NCBI GenBank assembly: GCA_902526565.1
Contig: CABZLP010000006.1
Coordinates: 1 to 42,792, forward strand
Direction of reading: 5' to 3'
Source of the DNA: an uncultured Pelagibacteraceae bacterium
Lineage (GTDB): Bacteria > Pseudomonadota > Alphaproteobacteria > Pelagibacterales > AG-422-B15
Length of the DNA stretch: 42,792 nucleotides
Shown: one piece after another, positions 12,410 through 21,471 of the stretch
How positions within the stretch are numbered: position 1 is the stretch's first letter
Layout: each line of letters opens with the position of its first letter
Made by a program: the position numbers and the translations under genes
Notes under the pieces: generated by a model
Seen by the model: only the letters and a program-made list of their open reading frames with translations
Database searches by the model: none
Told to the model about the DNA's origin: nothing

Positions 12410-12823
12410 ATGTTACAGCCAAAAAAAACGAAATTCAGAAAAGCTCACAAAGGTAGAATAAAAGGTGTTGCAACTTCTGCAACTAGTTTGAACTACGGGA
12501 CTTATGGACTGAAGGCGTTAGAAGCTGAGAGGATTACTGCCAGACAAATAGAAGCAGCAAGGGTTGCAATGACAAGGTTTATGAAAAGAGCGGGACGTGT
12601 TTGGGTTCGAATTTTCCCAGATGTTCCAGTATCAAAAAAGCCAACAGAAGTGAGAATGGGTAAAGGAAAAGGTTCGCCAGAATTTTGGGCATGTCGGGTG
12701 AAGCCAGGAAAGATTTTATTTGAAGTTGACGGTGTATCACAATCAATAGCAAAAGAAGCTTTTGGAAGAGCTTCCTCGAAGCTACCAATCAAGACTAAAG
12801 TAGTTGGTCAACTCATAAAATAA
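12410..12823 (+). CDS. rplP: 50S ribosomal protein L16
   Basis: 137-residue L16, which helps position aminoacyl-tRNA in the A site. [19 protein letters not shown] at the start, then [15 protein letters not shown], and [19 protein letters not shown] (about residues 77-95) are hallmarks. Its ribosome site, TAGGATAAG at 12399-12407, lies inside the displaced S3 tail, which supports that tail having been translated. rpmC follows after nine bases. Confidence 0.98.
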   Translation: MLQPKKTKFRKAHKGRIKGVATSATSLNYGTYGLKALEAERITARQIEAARVAMTRFMKRAGRVWVRIFPDVPVSKKPTEVRMGKGKGSPEFWACRVKPGKILFEVDGVSQSIAKEAFGRASSKLPIKTKVVGQLIK

Positions 12824-12832
12824 AGGAAAAAG

Positions 12833-13024
12833 ATGAAAGTAGAAGAAATAAGAAAAAAAACAAATGATCAGCTTAAAACAGAATTAAGCAATTTATATAA
12901 GGAGTCATTTAACTTAAGATTCCAAAAGAGCTCAGGTCAGTTGGAAAATACTTCTCGTATATTTAAAGTTAGAAAGCTAATAGCAAGAATAAAAACTATA
13001 ATGAATGAAAAATTAGGAAATTAA
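12833..13024 (+). CDS. rpmC: 50S ribosomal protein L29
   Basis: 63-residue L29, a small helical protein beside the tunnel exit. The pattern [25 protein letters not shown] and the C-terminal [14 protein letters not shown] is characteristic. Preceded by AAAGGAAAAAG, a good ribosome site. rpsQ starts one base after the stop. Confidence 0.96.
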   Translation: MKVEEIRKKTNDQLKTELSNLYKESFNLRFQKSSGQLENTSRIFKVRKLIARIKTIMNEKLGN

Positions 13025-13025
13025 T

Positions 13026-13253
13026 ATGCCAAAAAAAATTCTACAGGGAACAGTAATAAGTAATAAACAAGATAAGACAATTACAGTGCTAGTTGAAAGA
13101 AAGTTTAAACATCCTTTCTTAAAGAAAGTTATTAGGCGTTCAAAAAAGTACAGTGCACACGACCCTGAAAATCAATTCAATACTGGAGATAAGGTGAAGA
13201 TTATGGAGTCAAAACCAATTTCAAAACTTAAAAGATGGGTGGCTGTCAATTAA
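13026..13253 (+). CDS. rpsQ: 30S ribosomal protein S17
   Basis: 75-residue S17, an OB-fold protein that binds the 5' domain of 16S rRNA. The stretch [21 protein letters not shown] and the later [19 protein letters not shown] (about residues 41-59) are diagnostic. Its stop codon is directly followed by the rplN start codon. Normal length. Confidence 0.97.
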   Translation: MPKKILQGTVISNKQDKTITVLVERKFKHPFLKKVIRRSKKYSAHDPENQFNTGDKVKIMESKPISKLKRWVAVN

Positions 13254-13622
13254 ATGATACAAGTTGAGTCAAGACTAAGTGTAGCAGATAATTCAGGGGC
13301 AAAAGAAGTTCTCTGTATAAAAGTATTAGGAGGATCTAAAAGAAGATTTGCATCAGTTGGCGATATAATAGTTGTAACAGTAAAAGATGCTATTCCTAAA
13401 GGAAAAGTAAAAAAAGGTACAGTACATAAAGCTGTGATTGTAAGGACAAGAAAAGAATTAAAGAGAGTTGATGGCAGTACAATAAAATTTGATTCAAATG
13501 CAGCGGTTCTTATTAATACTCAGGGCGAACCAGTGGGAACAAGAATATTTGGTCCAGTTTGCAGAGAACTGAGAATGAAGAAACAAATGAAAATTATTTC
13601 GCTTGCTCCGGAGGTTTTATAA
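13254..13622 (+). CDS. rplN: 50S ribosomal protein L14
   Basis: 122-residue L14, which forms an intersubunit bridge. [19 protein letters not shown] (residues 1-19) is diagnostic, and the remaining beta-barrel with FGPVCRELR near the end is intact. The ATG abuts the rpsQ stop. The end of the gene contains GGAGG (13609-13613), the ribosome site for rplX, and its stop overlaps the rplX start by one base. Confidence 0.98.
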   Translation: MIQVESRLSVADNSGAKEVLCIKVLGGSKRRFASVGDIIVVTVKDAIPKGKVKKGTVHKAVIVRTRKELKRVDGSTIKFDSNAAVLINTQGEPVGTRIFGPVCRELRMKKQMKIISLAPEVL

Positions 13623-13933
13623 TGTCTATGAGAATAAAAAAAGGCGACCAAGTAACTGTAAATACTGGTAAAGATAAAGGAAAAGAAGGCGAAGTCATTA
13701 TGATATTAGGTGATAAAGCTGTTGTTAAGGGTGTCAATATGTCTAAAAAACATCAGAAGCAAGACCAAAAAAATGAAGGAGGCATTAGTAATAAAGAAAT
13801 GCCTATAACATTGTCAAACTTAATGTTGCTTGATAAGAAGACAAAAAAAGGAACACGAGTTGGCTATTCTTTTTTGAAAGATAATAAAAAGGTAAGAATA
13901 AATGTTAAAACAGGAGAGCAACTTGATGGATAA
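13622..13933 (+). CDS. rplX: 50S ribosomal protein L24
   Basis: 103-residue L24, an initiator of 50S assembly. [21 protein letters not shown] near the start is the KOW motif region, followed by [11 protein letters not shown] chose ATG 13622, eight bases after GGAGG and sharing one base with the rplN stop. A longer frame back to 13559 would overlap rplN and adds a stretch unlike L24; ATG 13628 is a possible alternative. Its 3' end overlaps rplE by eight bases. Confidence 0.95.
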   Translation: MSMRIKKGDQVTVNTGKDKGKEGEVIMILGDKAVVKGVNMSKKHQKQDQKNEGGISNKEMPITLSNLMLLDKKTKKGTRVGYSFLKDNKKVRINVKTGEQLDG

Positions 13934-14477
13934 TTATACTCCAAGACTTAAAGAGCTTTATACCGAGTCAATAGTGCCTAAATTACAAGAAAAGCTTTCT
14001 AGGCAAAACACTCTTTCATTGCCAAAATTGTCTAAAGTCTCTTTGAATATGGGATTGGGAGATGCTGTGAGTGATAGTAAAGTTATACAATCAGCATCTG
14101 ACCAACTTGCAGTTATTTCTGGACAACTACCATTGGTTACAAAAGCAAGAAAATCCATTGCTACATTTAAAATTAGAGATGGAATTCCATTAGGAGTTAA
14201 AGTAACTCTAAGAGGTCATAGAATGTACGAATTTATTGACAGACTTGTGACTATTGCTTTGCCAAGAATCAGAGATTTTAGAGGCTTAAATAAAAATAGC
14301 TTTGATGGTAAAGGCAATTACTCTTTTGGTATTAAGGAATGCACAATATTCCCTGAAATTAATGTAGATAAAATTGATAAAACTCGTGGCTTAGATATTG
14401 CAATCTGTACAACGGCAAAGAATGATGATGAAGCATTACTTCTTTTAAAATTTTTAAATTTTCCAATAATAGACTAG
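13926..14477 (+). CDS. rplE: 50S ribosomal protein L5
   Basis: 183-residue L5, which binds 5S rRNA in the central protuberance. [18 protein letters not shown], the [13 protein letters not shown] block and the loop [15 protein letters not shown] are family signatures; the C-terminal FNFPI is nearly universal (here LNFPI). I chose ATG 13926, with GGAG nine bases upstream, over an in-frame ATG at 13902 that lies deeper inside rplX. The eight-base overlap suggests coupling with rplX. Confidence 0.96.
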   Translation: MDNYTPRLKELYTESIVPKLQEKLSRQNTLSLPKLSKVSLNMGLGDAVSDSKVIQSASDQLAVISGQLPLVTKARKSIATFKIRDGIPLGVKVTLRGHRMYEFIDRLVTIALPRIRDFRGLNKNSFDGKGNYSFGIKECTIFPEINVDKIDKTRGLDIAICTTAKNDDEALLLLKFLNFPIID

Positions 14478-14485
14478 GTAAAAGA

Positions 14486-14791
14486 ATGGCAAAAAAAAGC
14501 TCTATAGAAAAAAATAAACGTAGAATTCAAATGTCGGAAAAAGATCTAAATAAAAGATCTCAATTAAAGGAACTTATTATGAATAAATCTACTCCGATTG
14601 ATGAAAGATTTCAGGCCCAATTAAAGTTATCCAAACTTCGAAGGAATGGAGCGAGAACGAGGGTAAGAAATAGATGTGAATTGACTGGAAGACCTAGAGG
14701 TTATCATAAAAGAGTAAGATTATCTCGTATAGCACTTAGAGATTTAGCTTCAAAGGGTCAAATACCAGGAATGAATAAATCAAGTTGGTAG
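14486..14791 (+). CDS. rpsN: 30S ribosomal protein S14, zinc-free form
   Basis: 101-residue S14. It lacks the CxxC...CxxC zinc ribbon of the short 61-residue type, so it is the zinc-independent long form usual in proteobacteria. MAKKSSIEKNKRR at the start and RCELTGRPRGYHKRVRLSRI (about residues 63-82) are diagnostic. Lies eight bases after rplE and twelve before rpsH. Confidence 0.97.
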   Translation: MAKKSSIEKNKRRIQMSEKDLNKRSQLKELIMNKSTPIDERFQAQLKLSKLRRNGARTRVRNRCELTGRPRGYHKRVRLSRIALRDLASKGQIPGMNKSSW

Positions 14792-14803
14792 AAAGGAAAA
14801 AAT

Positions 14804-15202
14804 ATGTCACTACAAGATCCATTATCAGATTTATTTAGCAGAATAAGAAATGCACAAATGCGCAATAAGCCAATTGTTTCTTCTCCTGTTTCTAAGATGA
14901 GAGAAAGTATATTAGAGGTTTTAAAAAATGAGGGGTATATAAGAGGCTATGCACGCACTAAACATACATCAGGTAAAGAAGAGTTAGATATAGAATTGAA
15001 ATATGATGATAGAGGTCCTGTAATCTCTGACATTACAAGAATTTCTAAACCAGGAAGAAGGGTTTATTCTGGAGTTGAGAGAATACCCTATGTACATAAT
15101 GGTTTGGGCATATCTATCATTTCTACATCAAAAGGTGTAATGACCGATACTGATGCGCGAGAGCAAAAAGTTGGTGGTGAAATTATTTGTAAGGTCTTTT
15201 AA
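14804..15202 (+). CDS. rpsH: 30S ribosomal protein S8
   Basis: 132-residue S8, which binds the central domain of 16S rRNA and in enterobacteria represses the spc operon. [15 protein letters not shown] (residues 5-19) and the C-terminal region [20 protein letters not shown] are the family signatures. AAAGGAAAAA before the ATG is the ribosome site. Normal length and spacing. Confidence 0.98.
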   Translation: MSLQDPLSDLFSRIRNAQMRNKPIVSSPVSKMRESILEVLKNEGYIRGYARTKHTSGKEELDIELKYDDRGPVISDITRISKPGRRVYSGVERIPYVHNGLGISIISTSKGVMTDTDAREQKVGGEIICKVF

Positions 15203-15204
15203 TT

Positions 15205-15738
15205 ATGTCAAGAGTTGGTTCAAAAGAAATAATGATACCCGATACTGTTAAAGTAAAAATGCAGGATGGTATTTTCATGGCTGAGGGCCCAATGGGAAAA
15301 CTTGAGTCCCCTCTAAATGAAGATATTGAAATTAACATTGAAGAAAATATTATCAAAATGAAGCCCAGGAGTGAGAATAAATCTCTTTTGCCATTCTGGG
15401 GTTTACAGAGAAATATTGTAAACAATATTATAGTTGGCGTAAGTGAAGGATTTTCAAAAAAATTAGAAATGAATGGCGTAGGGTATAGAGCTACTCTTAA
15501 AGGTAAAATACTTGAATTAATGCTCGGTTTTAGTCATCCAATTAATTATGACATTCCAGAGGATATTTCAGTATCTGTTGATAAGCAGAACAATATTGAA
15601 ATAAAGGGTCCTAATAAACAATTAGTAGGACAAACAGCTGCAGAAATCAGATCATTTAGAGGACCTGAGCCTTATAAAGGTAAAGGAATTAAGTATACAG
15701 ATGAGTATATTAATCGAAAAGAAGGTAAGAAGAAATAA
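15205..15738 (+). CDS. rplF: 50S ribosomal protein L6
   Basis: 177-residue L6, with two repeated domains near the factor-binding stalk. MSRVGSKEIMIPDTV at the start, the GVGYRA motif in the middle, and the C-terminal GPEPYKGKGIKYTDEYI block are diagnostic. Its stop overlaps the rplR start by one base (TAATG). Confidence 0.98.
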   Translation: MSRVGSKEIMIPDTVKVKMQDGIFMAEGPMGKLESPLNEDIEINIEENIIKMKPRSENKSLLPFWGLQRNIVNNIIVGVSEGFSKKLEMNGVGYRATLKGKILELMLGFSHPINYDIPEDISVSVDKQNNIEIKGPNKQLVGQTAAEIRSFRGPEPYKGKGIKYTDEYINRKEGKKK

Positions 15739-16085
15739 TGCCTATTTCAAGTAAACAAAAAAGATCCAATAGGATTAGATACAAGCTTAAGAAGAACAAT
15801 AAAGGTCTTCCAAGGCTCTCTGTATTTAAATCTTCAAAATGTCTCTATGTGCAGATAATTGATGATAATCAAGGCAAAACTATTTGCAGTGCATCATCAG
15901 TAAAGTCAGCTAAAAAGAAAAACGCATGTAATATTGAAAATGCAAAAATCCTTGGAGCAGAAATTGCCAAGGCTGCCAAAGAGAAGGGAATTACAAATAT
16001 TTACCTTGATCGTGGACCAAATATTTATCATGGAATTATTAAAAATATTGCAGATGAAGCAAGATCAAACGGCTTAAGTTTTTAA
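15738..16085 (+). CDS. rplR: 50S ribosomal protein L18
   Basis: 115-residue L18, a 5S rRNA-binding protein of the central protuberance. The basic N-terminus, LPRLSVFKSSKCLYVQIIDD and the C-terminal LDRGPNIYHGIIKNIADEAR (YHG with ADEAR) are typical. It overlaps rplF by one base and is followed by rpsE after nine bases with a clear AAGGAAAA ribosome site. Confidence 0.97.
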   Translation: MPISSKQKRSNRIRYKLKKNNKGLPRLSVFKSSKCLYVQIIDDNQGKTICSASSVKSAKKKNACNIENAKILGAEIAKAAKEKGITNIYLDRGPNIYHGIIKNIADEARSNGLSF

Positions 16086-16094
16086 GGAAAAATT

Positions 16095-16631
16095 ATGAAT
16101 AAAGAAAATAAAAATAGAGATAAAGATCAAAACGGTGTTGAAATAAAAGATAAGCTAGTTGCAATTAATAGAGTGACCAAAGTTGTTAAAGGTGGAAGAC
16201 GCTTTGGTTTTGCAGCATTAGTAGTCGCAGGAGATGAGTCAGGAAAAGTTGGTTTTGGCCACGGAAAAGCCAAAGAGGTTCCAGAAGCAATAAAGAAAGC
16301 CACTGATTCAGCAAAAAAGACTCTTATTAAAGTGCCCCTCAGAGAAGGTAGAACACTGCATCATGATATAGTTGGCGCACATGGTTCATCCAAAGTAGTT
16401 ATGAGATCTGCTCCATCTGGTACAGGAATAATTGCTGGCGGTTCAGTGAGAGCAGTTTTTGAACTTCTTGGAGTTCAAGATATAGTTGCAAAATCTGTTG
16501 GAAGTACTAATCCATACAACATTATAAGAGCTGCTGTTGATGGCTTAAAAAATCAAAAATCACCTAAAATAATAGCTGCAAGAAGAAGTAAAAAAGTTGG
16601 CAATATCACCTCAGCGAGAGAGTCATCATGA
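16095..16631 (+). CDS. rpsE: 30S ribosomal protein S5
   Basis: 178-residue S5, involved in decoding accuracy and mRNA unwinding. It has a short lysine/asparagine-rich N-terminal extension, then [18 protein letters not shown] and [17 protein letters not shown], the RNA-binding signatures, and [18 protein letters not shown] in the second domain. It overlaps rpmD by four bases (ATGA). Confidence 0.98.
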   Translation: MNKENKNRDKDQNGVEIKDKLVAINRVTKVVKGGRRFGFAALVVAGDESGKVGFGHGKAKEVPEAIKKATDSAKKTLIKVPLREGRTLHHDIVGAHGSSKVVMRSAPSGTGIIAGGSVRAVFELLGVQDIVAKSVGSTNPYNIIRAAVDGLKNQKSPKIIAARRSKKVGNITSARESS

Positions 16632-16810
16632 GTAAGAAAATAAAAATTACTCTAACAAAAAGTACCATTGGTTCACAAAAGGGTCAGATTGCAACTGTAA
16701 GAGGTTTAGGTTTAAGAAAATTAAATAGCTACGTGATACTTGATTTTACCCCTGCAATTAGCGGAATGGTAAAAAAAGTTGAGCATTTAATTAAAACTGA
16801 AGAGCAATAA
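16628..16810 (+). CDS. rpmD: 50S ribosomal protein L30
   Basis: 60-residue L30. The pattern [29 protein letters not shown] matches the family, including the conserved Ser/Thr and GLGLRKLN turn. It starts within the rpsE stop (ATGA overlap), and rplO starts one base after its stop. Typical spc-cluster position. Confidence 0.96.
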   Translation: MSKKIKITLTKSTIGSQKGQIATVRGLGLRKLNSYVILDFTPAISGMVKKVEHLIKTEEQ

Positions 16811-16811
16811 A

Positions 16812-17276
16812 ATGAAATTAAATGAAACAGTTAAACATAGTTCTTACAGATCAAAGAAAAGAGTAGGTAGAGGCATTGGATCAGGAAAGGGTAAGACGTC
16901 AGGAAGCGGACATAAAGGTCAAAAAGCAAGGTCTGGGGTAGCAATAAATGGTTTTGAAGGTGGCCAAATGCCACTTCATAGAAGACTGCCTAAATTTGGC
17001 TTCAAAAACTTTACAAAGAAAAATTATTATGAGTTGAATTTAGATTCAATCCAAAAACTAATAGATAAGAACGCTATAAAAGAAGATCAGTTGATAAATA
17101 TTCTTCTTTTAAAAAAGTTAGGAATAGTAAAAAATAAAGATAAAAGATTTCTTAAAATTCTTGGCACAGGTGAGCTAAAAGCAAAAAATCCTATTGAGTG
17201 TATGAAAGTTACAAAATCAGCTGAGGATAAGATAAAAAGGCTTGGTATAGAACTAAAGATCAATAAAGGAAAATAG
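16812..17276 (+). CDS. rplO: 50S ribosomal protein L15
   Basis: 154-residue L15, a late assembly protein. The N-terminal glycine/lysine-rich stretch GRGIGSGKGKTSGSGHKGQKARSG (about residues 19-42), followed by FEGGQMPLHRRLPKFGF, is diagnostic. Located between rpmD and secY, the usual order. Normal length. Confidence 0.98.
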   Translation: MKLNETVKHSSYRSKKRVGRGIGSGKGKTSGSGHKGQKARSGVAINGFEGGQMPLHRRLPKFGFKNFTKKNYYELNLDSIQKLIDKNAIKEDQLINILLLKKLGIVKNKDKRFLKILGTGELKAKNPIECMKVTKSAEDKIKRLGIELKINKGK

Positions 17277-17281
17277 TTATT

Positions 17282-18613
17282 ATGGCATCAGCTGCTGAAA
17301 AATTAGCATCTAACTTTAATTTTAGTGTATTTTCGAAAGCTACAGAACTGAAACGAAGAATTTGGTTTACTTTAGGTGCTTTAATTATTTATAGATTCGG
17401 CACATACATTCCATTACCTGGAATTGATATAGAGCAATTGAAATTACTTGTGGAAACAAACCAAAGTGGAATACTTGGAATGTTTGACGTTTTTGCAGGT
17501 GGTGCAATTAGCCGTATGGCCATATTTGCATTAGGAATCATGCCATATATATCTTCTTCAATTATAATGCAGCTGATGACGAGTGTGTCGCCGCACTTAG
17601 CCAACCTTAAAAAAGAAGGCGAACCTGGAAGACGTAAAATTACTCAATATACAAGATATGGAACAGTAATATTAGCGCTTCTTCAAGGATATGGTATCTC
17701 AGTAGGTCTTGAGTCAGCTGGTAAAGTTGTAACTGATCCAGGGTTATTTTTCAGATTATCAACAACGATAACCTTAACTGGTGGAACGGTATTTTTAATG
17801 TGGCTTGGTGAGCAGATTACAAGTCGTGGTATAGGAAATGGTATTTCCTTAATAATATTTTCAGGAATTGTTGCTGAAATTCCTAGTGCTCTCATAAATA
17901 CCATGACCTTAGGTAGACAAGGCACTATTTCGACAATCACACTATTACTCTTATTAATTATGATTATTGCAATTGTTGTATTTATTGTGTTTATGGAAAG
18001 AGCTCAAAGAAGATTGGTGGTACAATATCCAAAAAGGCAAATGGGCAATAAAATGTTTGCTGGTGATAGTTCACATTTACCATTAAAACTTAACACCGCT
18101 GGGGTCATACCTGCAATTTTTGCCTCTTCAATATTATTACTTCCAATAACCATTGCTAATTTTAATGTATCTGCCGAGCCTGGACTTCTAAATGATATTT
18201 CGGCTCTTTTAGGAAGAGGACAACCTGCCTATATGTTACTTTATGCTTCAGCAATAATCTTTTTTGCATTTTTCTATACTTCAATTGTATTTAATCCCAC
18301 TGAAACTGCAGACAATCTTAAAAGACAAGGTGGATTTATTCCTGGAATACGTCCAGGAGAAAAAACAGCTGAGTATATTGACTTTGTGCTTTCTAGGATC
18401 ACAACCATAGGTGCACTATATTTAGCATTTGTTTGTATATTGCCTGAAATACTTATATCTCAGTATTCAATACCTTTTTATCTTGGAGGCACATCCCTGC
18501 TTATTGTTGTAGTTGTGGGCATGGATACTGTGGGACAAGTACAAAGTCACTTGTTTGCATATCAGTATGAGTCTCTTATCAAAAAATCCCGACTGAGAGG
18601 ATCAAGGCGATGA
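17282..18613 (+). CDS. secY: Protein translocase channel subunit SecY
   Basis: 443-residue inner-membrane channel for protein export and membrane insertion, partner of SecE, SecG and SecA. Ten hydrophobic segments can be seen; the start FSVFSKATELKRRIWFTLGALIIYRFGTYIPLPGID is typical, as is the plug region GGAISRMAIFALGIMPYIS. The cytoplasmic loop before TM10 carries ETADNLKRQGGFIPGIRPG. Read from the spc cluster, five bases after rplO; its stop overlaps adk by four bases, the alphaproteobacterial secY-adk pairing. Confidence 0.98.
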   Translation: MASAAEKLASNFNFSVFSKATELKRRIWFTLGALIIYRFGTYIPLPGIDIEQLKLLVETNQSGILGMFDVFAGGAISRMAIFALGIMPYISSSIIMQLMTSVSPHLANLKKEGEPGRRKITQYTRYGTVILALLQGYGISVGLESAGKVVTDPGLFFRLSTTITLTGGTVFLMWLGEQITSRGIGNGISLIIFSGIVAEIPSALINTMTLGRQGTISTITLLLLLIMIIAIVVFIVFMERAQRRLVVQYPKRQMGNKMFAGDSSHLPLKLNTAGVIPAIFASSILLLPITIANFNVSAEPGLLNDISALLGRGQPAYMLLYASAIIFFAFFYTSIVFNPTETADNLKRQGGFIPGIRPGEKTAEYIDFVLSRITTIGALYLAFVCILPEILISQYSIPFYLGGTSLLIVVVVGMDTVGQVQSHLFAYQYESLIKKSRLRGSRR

Positions 18614-19188
18614 ATATAGTTTTGTTTGGCCCCCCAGGTGCTGGTAAAGGAACCCAAGCAAAATTGATATGTGAAAAATATCTCCTTAACCATCTTTCAA
18701 CGGGTGATTTATTAAGAAAAGAAAGCAGTAAAGAAACAAGCTTAGGTATTCAAATAAAAAATACAATAAATGATGGTAAATTAGTATCAAATGAAACAAC
18801 TATTGAATTAATAAAGCAATTTATAAATGAAAATAAAAATAATAAGAAAGGTTTTTTGTTTGATGGTTTTCCAAGAAATAAAAAACAGGCTGAGTTACTC
18901 GATCATTTAATGGCAAGTATTGGTGACCAAATACTTTGTGTAATTTTGCTCAATGTTAACGAGGATGTATTGAAAGAAAGGATTATGAATAGGAGTGCAA
19001 AAGAAGGTCGATCTGATGATAATTTAGAAACATTAACTAAGAGACTTCATACTTATTTCTCTGAAACAGAGCCTTTAATTGAATACTACTCTTCCCAAAA
19101 TCTAGTCAGAAAAGTTCACGGGACAGGAGAAATAAATGATATAAATCAAGGGATTAGTTCTCATATAGAGGCCTCTTTAAATGCTTGA
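18610..19188 (+). CDS. adk: Adenylate kinase, short form
   Basis: 192-residue enzyme interconverting ATP + AMP and 2 ADP. The P-loop GPPGAGKGTQ (residues 7-16), the AMP-binding HLSTGDLLR and DGFPRN are intact. The lid between RIMNRS and EGRSDDN lacks the roughly 27-residue zinc-type insertion of E. coli Adk, giving the short form common in alphaproteobacteria. The start ATG overlaps the secY stop; the stop codon overlaps the -35 box of the rpsM promoter. Confidence 0.97.
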   Translation: MNIVLFGPPGAGKGTQAKLICEKYLLNHLSTGDLLRKESSKETSLGIQIKNTINDGKLVSNETTIELIKQFINENKNNKKGFLFDGFPRNKKQAELLDHLMASIGDQILCVILLNVNEDVLKERIMNRSAKEGRSDDNLETLTKRLHTYFSETEPLIEYYSSQNLVRKVHGTGEINDINQGISSHIEASLNA

Positions 19189-19212
19189 CCAATTGATCAA
19201 TAATCATATAAT
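19185..19212 (+). promoter_or_regulatory. Sigma-70 type promoter for rpsM-rpsK-rpoA-rplQ
   Basis: TTGACC (19185-19190) overlaps the adk stop codon; after a 16-base spacer comes a perfect TATAAT (19207-19212). Start expected near 19219, leaving about a 33-base leader with AGG before rpsM. It explains the 63-base gap and would let ribosomal alpha-cluster and rpoA levels be set apart from the spc cluster. Confidence 0.65.
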
Positions 19213-19251
19213 CCCGCATTCTCTCAATAAATCATTTATTAGGTTCTAATC

Positions 19252-19629
19252 ATGGCAAGGATTGCTGGTATAAACATTCCAACACAAAAGAAGCTAAAAG
19301 TAGCACTGACTTATGTATACGGTATTGGTAACAAGGTTTCTAATGACATTTGTTTGAAAGCAAACGTAGACTCAAATGCAAGAGTTCAAGATTTGTCAGA
19401 ATCAGAAATAAAAAATATATCAGATGTTATATCTTCCTCATTTCTAGTTGAAGGTGATTTAAGAAGAGAAGTGTCAGGTAATATTAAAAGATTAAAAGAC
19501 TTAGGAACTTATAGAGGCGTTAGACACAGAAGAAATTTACCCTGCAGAGGTCAAAGAACGCACACTAACGCTCGAACAAAAAAAGGTAAAGCAATAGCAA
19601 TTGCGGGTAAGAAGAAAGTTACTAAATAA
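19252..19629 (+). CDS. rpsM: 30S ribosomal protein S13
   Basis: 125-residue S13 of the 30S head, which contacts S19 and the P-site t[29 protein letters not shown] at the start and the C-terminal [28 protein letters not shown] are unmistakable. It is the first gene after the promoter at 19185-19212, and the gap before it holds no rpmJ, as usual in alphaproteobacteria. Confidence 0.99.
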   Translation: MARIAGINIPTQKKLKVALTYVYGIGNKVSNDICLKANVDSNARVQDLSESEIKNISDVISSSFLVEGDLRREVSGNIKRLKDLGTYRGVRHRRNLPCRGQRTHTNARTKKGKAIAIAGKKKVTK

Positions 19630-19631
19630 TT

Positions 19632-20021
19632 ATGACTGAAGCAAAAGTAACTAAAAAAAAGAAGCAAAGAAAAAGTATAATTTCAGGGTTAGCTTACATA
19701 AATGCGACTTTTAATAATACCATGATTACTATTACAGATGAGCAGGGCAATAGCATAGCTTGGTCCTCAGCAGGTGTTAAGGGCTTTAAAGGCTCTAGAA
19801 AATCAACTCCATACGCAGCTCAAATAGCTGCAGAAGATGCTGGAACAAAAGCTAAAGAATTTGGCTTAAAGAATTTACAGGTATTCGTTAAAGGACCTGG
19901 TGGTGGTCGTGAGTCGGCTCTTCGAGCCCTTCAGGCTATTGGTTTTTATATAACTTCAATAAAAGATACCACACCCATCCCACACAATGGCTGCAGGCCG
20001 CCGAAGAAGAGAAGAGTTTAG
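19632..20021 (+). CDS. rpsK: 30S ribosomal protein S11
   Basis: 129-residue S11 of the 30S platform. [36 protein letters not shown] and the very conserved C-terminus [18 protein letters not shown] are present. The N-terminus has an extra lysine-rich tract. Two bases separate it from rpsM, and rpoA follows after 21 bases with an AGAGGAA ribosome site. Confidence 0.99.
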   Translation: MTEAKVTKKKKQRKSIISGLAYINATFNNTMITITDEQGNSIAWSSAGVKGFKGSRKSTPYAAQIAAEDAGTKAKEFGLKNLQVFVKGPGGGRESALRALQAIGFYITSIKDTTPIPHNGCRPPKKRRV

Positions 20022-20042
20022 TTTTTTATAAGAGGAATAACC

Positions 20043-21065
20043 ATGAGTATAATAAATAATTGGCAAACATTAATTAAGCCGTCTAAATTGAAATTAATAA
20101 ACGATGAGAACTCACAGTACAAAGCTACCTTGGTAGCAGAACCTCTGGAAAGAGGTTTTGGATTAACTTTAGGCAATGCTTTAAGAAGAGTCCTTTTATC
20201 TTCTTTGCAAGGTACCGCAGTTACAGCTATTAAAATAGACAATGTCCTTCATGAATTTTCTTCTATTGACGGCGTTCGTGAAGATGTAACTGATATTGTA
20301 TTAAATATTAAATCTTTATCTTTAAATATGCATTCAGAGGGAGTCAGAAAGATGAACTTGAATGTGACGGGTCCAGGTGAAATTACGGCGGGCATGATTA
20401 ATACACCTTCAGAGATTGATATTATAAATCCAGAACTAGTAATATGTAACCTAGACGATAATACAGAATTTAATATGGAATTAACTGTAGCTAAAGGAAA
20501 GGGTTATGTTGCTGCTGAACACAATAAACCTGAAGACTCTGCTATAGGATTAATACCTATTGATTCAATATTTAGTCCAGTAAAACAAGTCTCATATAGC
20601 ATTGAAAATACGAGAGAAGGAAAAGTTTTGGATTATGATAAATTAATTTTAACTATAGAAACTAATGGCTCAGTGACACCCGATGACTCTATTGCTTTTG
20701 CCGCAAGGATTATTCAGGACCAGCTCCAATCTTTTATTAATTTTGAAGAGCCAGAAGAAATACAGGAAGAACCTGATACTTTAGAGCCTCAATTTAATAA
20801 AAACTTACTAAGAAAAGTTGAAGAACTTGAATTATCCGTGAGGTCGATGAATTGTCTTCGTAATGATAATATAATCTATATAGGTGATCTTGTTCAAAAA
20901 AGTGAAATTGAAATGTTGAGAACGCCTAACTTTGGTAGAAAGTCACTTAACGAAATCAAAGAAGTTTTAGGAACTATGTCTCTTTACCTTGGAATGGAAG
21001 TGCCAAATTGGCCACCTGAAAATATTGAAGAACTTGCAAGAAAGATTGAGGATCCATATAACTAA
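20043..21065 (+). CDS. rpoA: RNA polymerase alpha subunit
   Basis: 340-residue alpha subunit. The N-terminal assembly domain carries [22 protein letters not shown] (residues 33-54). An acidic linker (about 233-250) leads to the C-terminal DNA- and activator-binding domain with [22 protein letters not shown]; Arg267 corresponds to the E. coli Arg265 that binds UP elements, and [14 protein letters not shown] closes the helix-hairpin-helix. Normal length. Followed after two bases by rplQ. Confidence 0.99.
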   Translation: MSIINNWQTLIKPSKLKLINDENSQYKATLVAEPLERGFGLTLGNALRRVLLSSLQGTAVTAIKIDNVLHEFSSIDGVREDVTDIVLNIKSLSLNMHSEGVRKMNLNVTGPGEITAGMINTPSEIDIINPELVICNLDDNTEFNMELTVAKGKGYVAAEHNKPEDSAIGLIPIDSIFSPVKQVSYSIENTREGKVLDYDKLILTIETNGSVTPDDSIAFAARIIQDQLQSFINFEEPEEIQEEPDTLEPQFNKNLLRKVEELELSVRSMNCLRNDNIIYIGDLVQKSEIEMLRTPNFGRKSLNEIKEVLGTMSLYLGMEVPNWPPENIEELARKIEDPYN

Positions 21066-21067
21066 TC

Positions 21068-21430
21068 ATGAGACACGGCATAGCAAAAAGAAAACTCAAT
21101 AAAACATCCACTCATAGGTTAGCTATGTTGGAGAATATGGCTGTTTCATTAATTAAACATGAGACAATCAAAACCACTTTGCCAAAGGCCAAAGAATTAA
21201 GGCCATTTGTCGAAAAGATAATCACGCTTGGAAAGAAAAATAAACAATCATCAAGAACTAATGCATTTGCATCTCTTAGAGATAAAGAGGCAGTAACAAA
21301 GGTGTTTGGTGATCTCTCAGAGAGATTTAAGGAAAGAAATGGCGGTTACTGTAGGATTGTAAAAGCCGGTTACAGAACTGGAGATAATGCACCTATGGCG
21401 TTCATTCAAATTTTGGAACAAGGTAAATAA
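21068..21430 (+). CDS. rplQ: 50S ribosomal protein L17
   Basis: 120-residue L17. [21 protein letters not shown] at the start is diagnostic, and the C-terminal region ending APMAFIQIL is typical. Last gene of the alpha cluster. No convincing hairpin terminator is seen in the 41 bases that follow, so transcription may run on into the pseudouridine synthase gene. Confidence 0.98.
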   Translation: MRHGIAKRKLNKTSTHRLAMLENMAVSLIKHETIKTTLPKAKELRPFVEKIITLGKKNKQSSRTNAFASLRDKEAVTKVFGDLSERFKERNGGYCRIVKAGYRTGDNAPMAFIQILEQGK

Positions 21431-21471
21431 TTCTTTTATCTTAGTCATTTTCTTTTCATTCATAAAACCTT

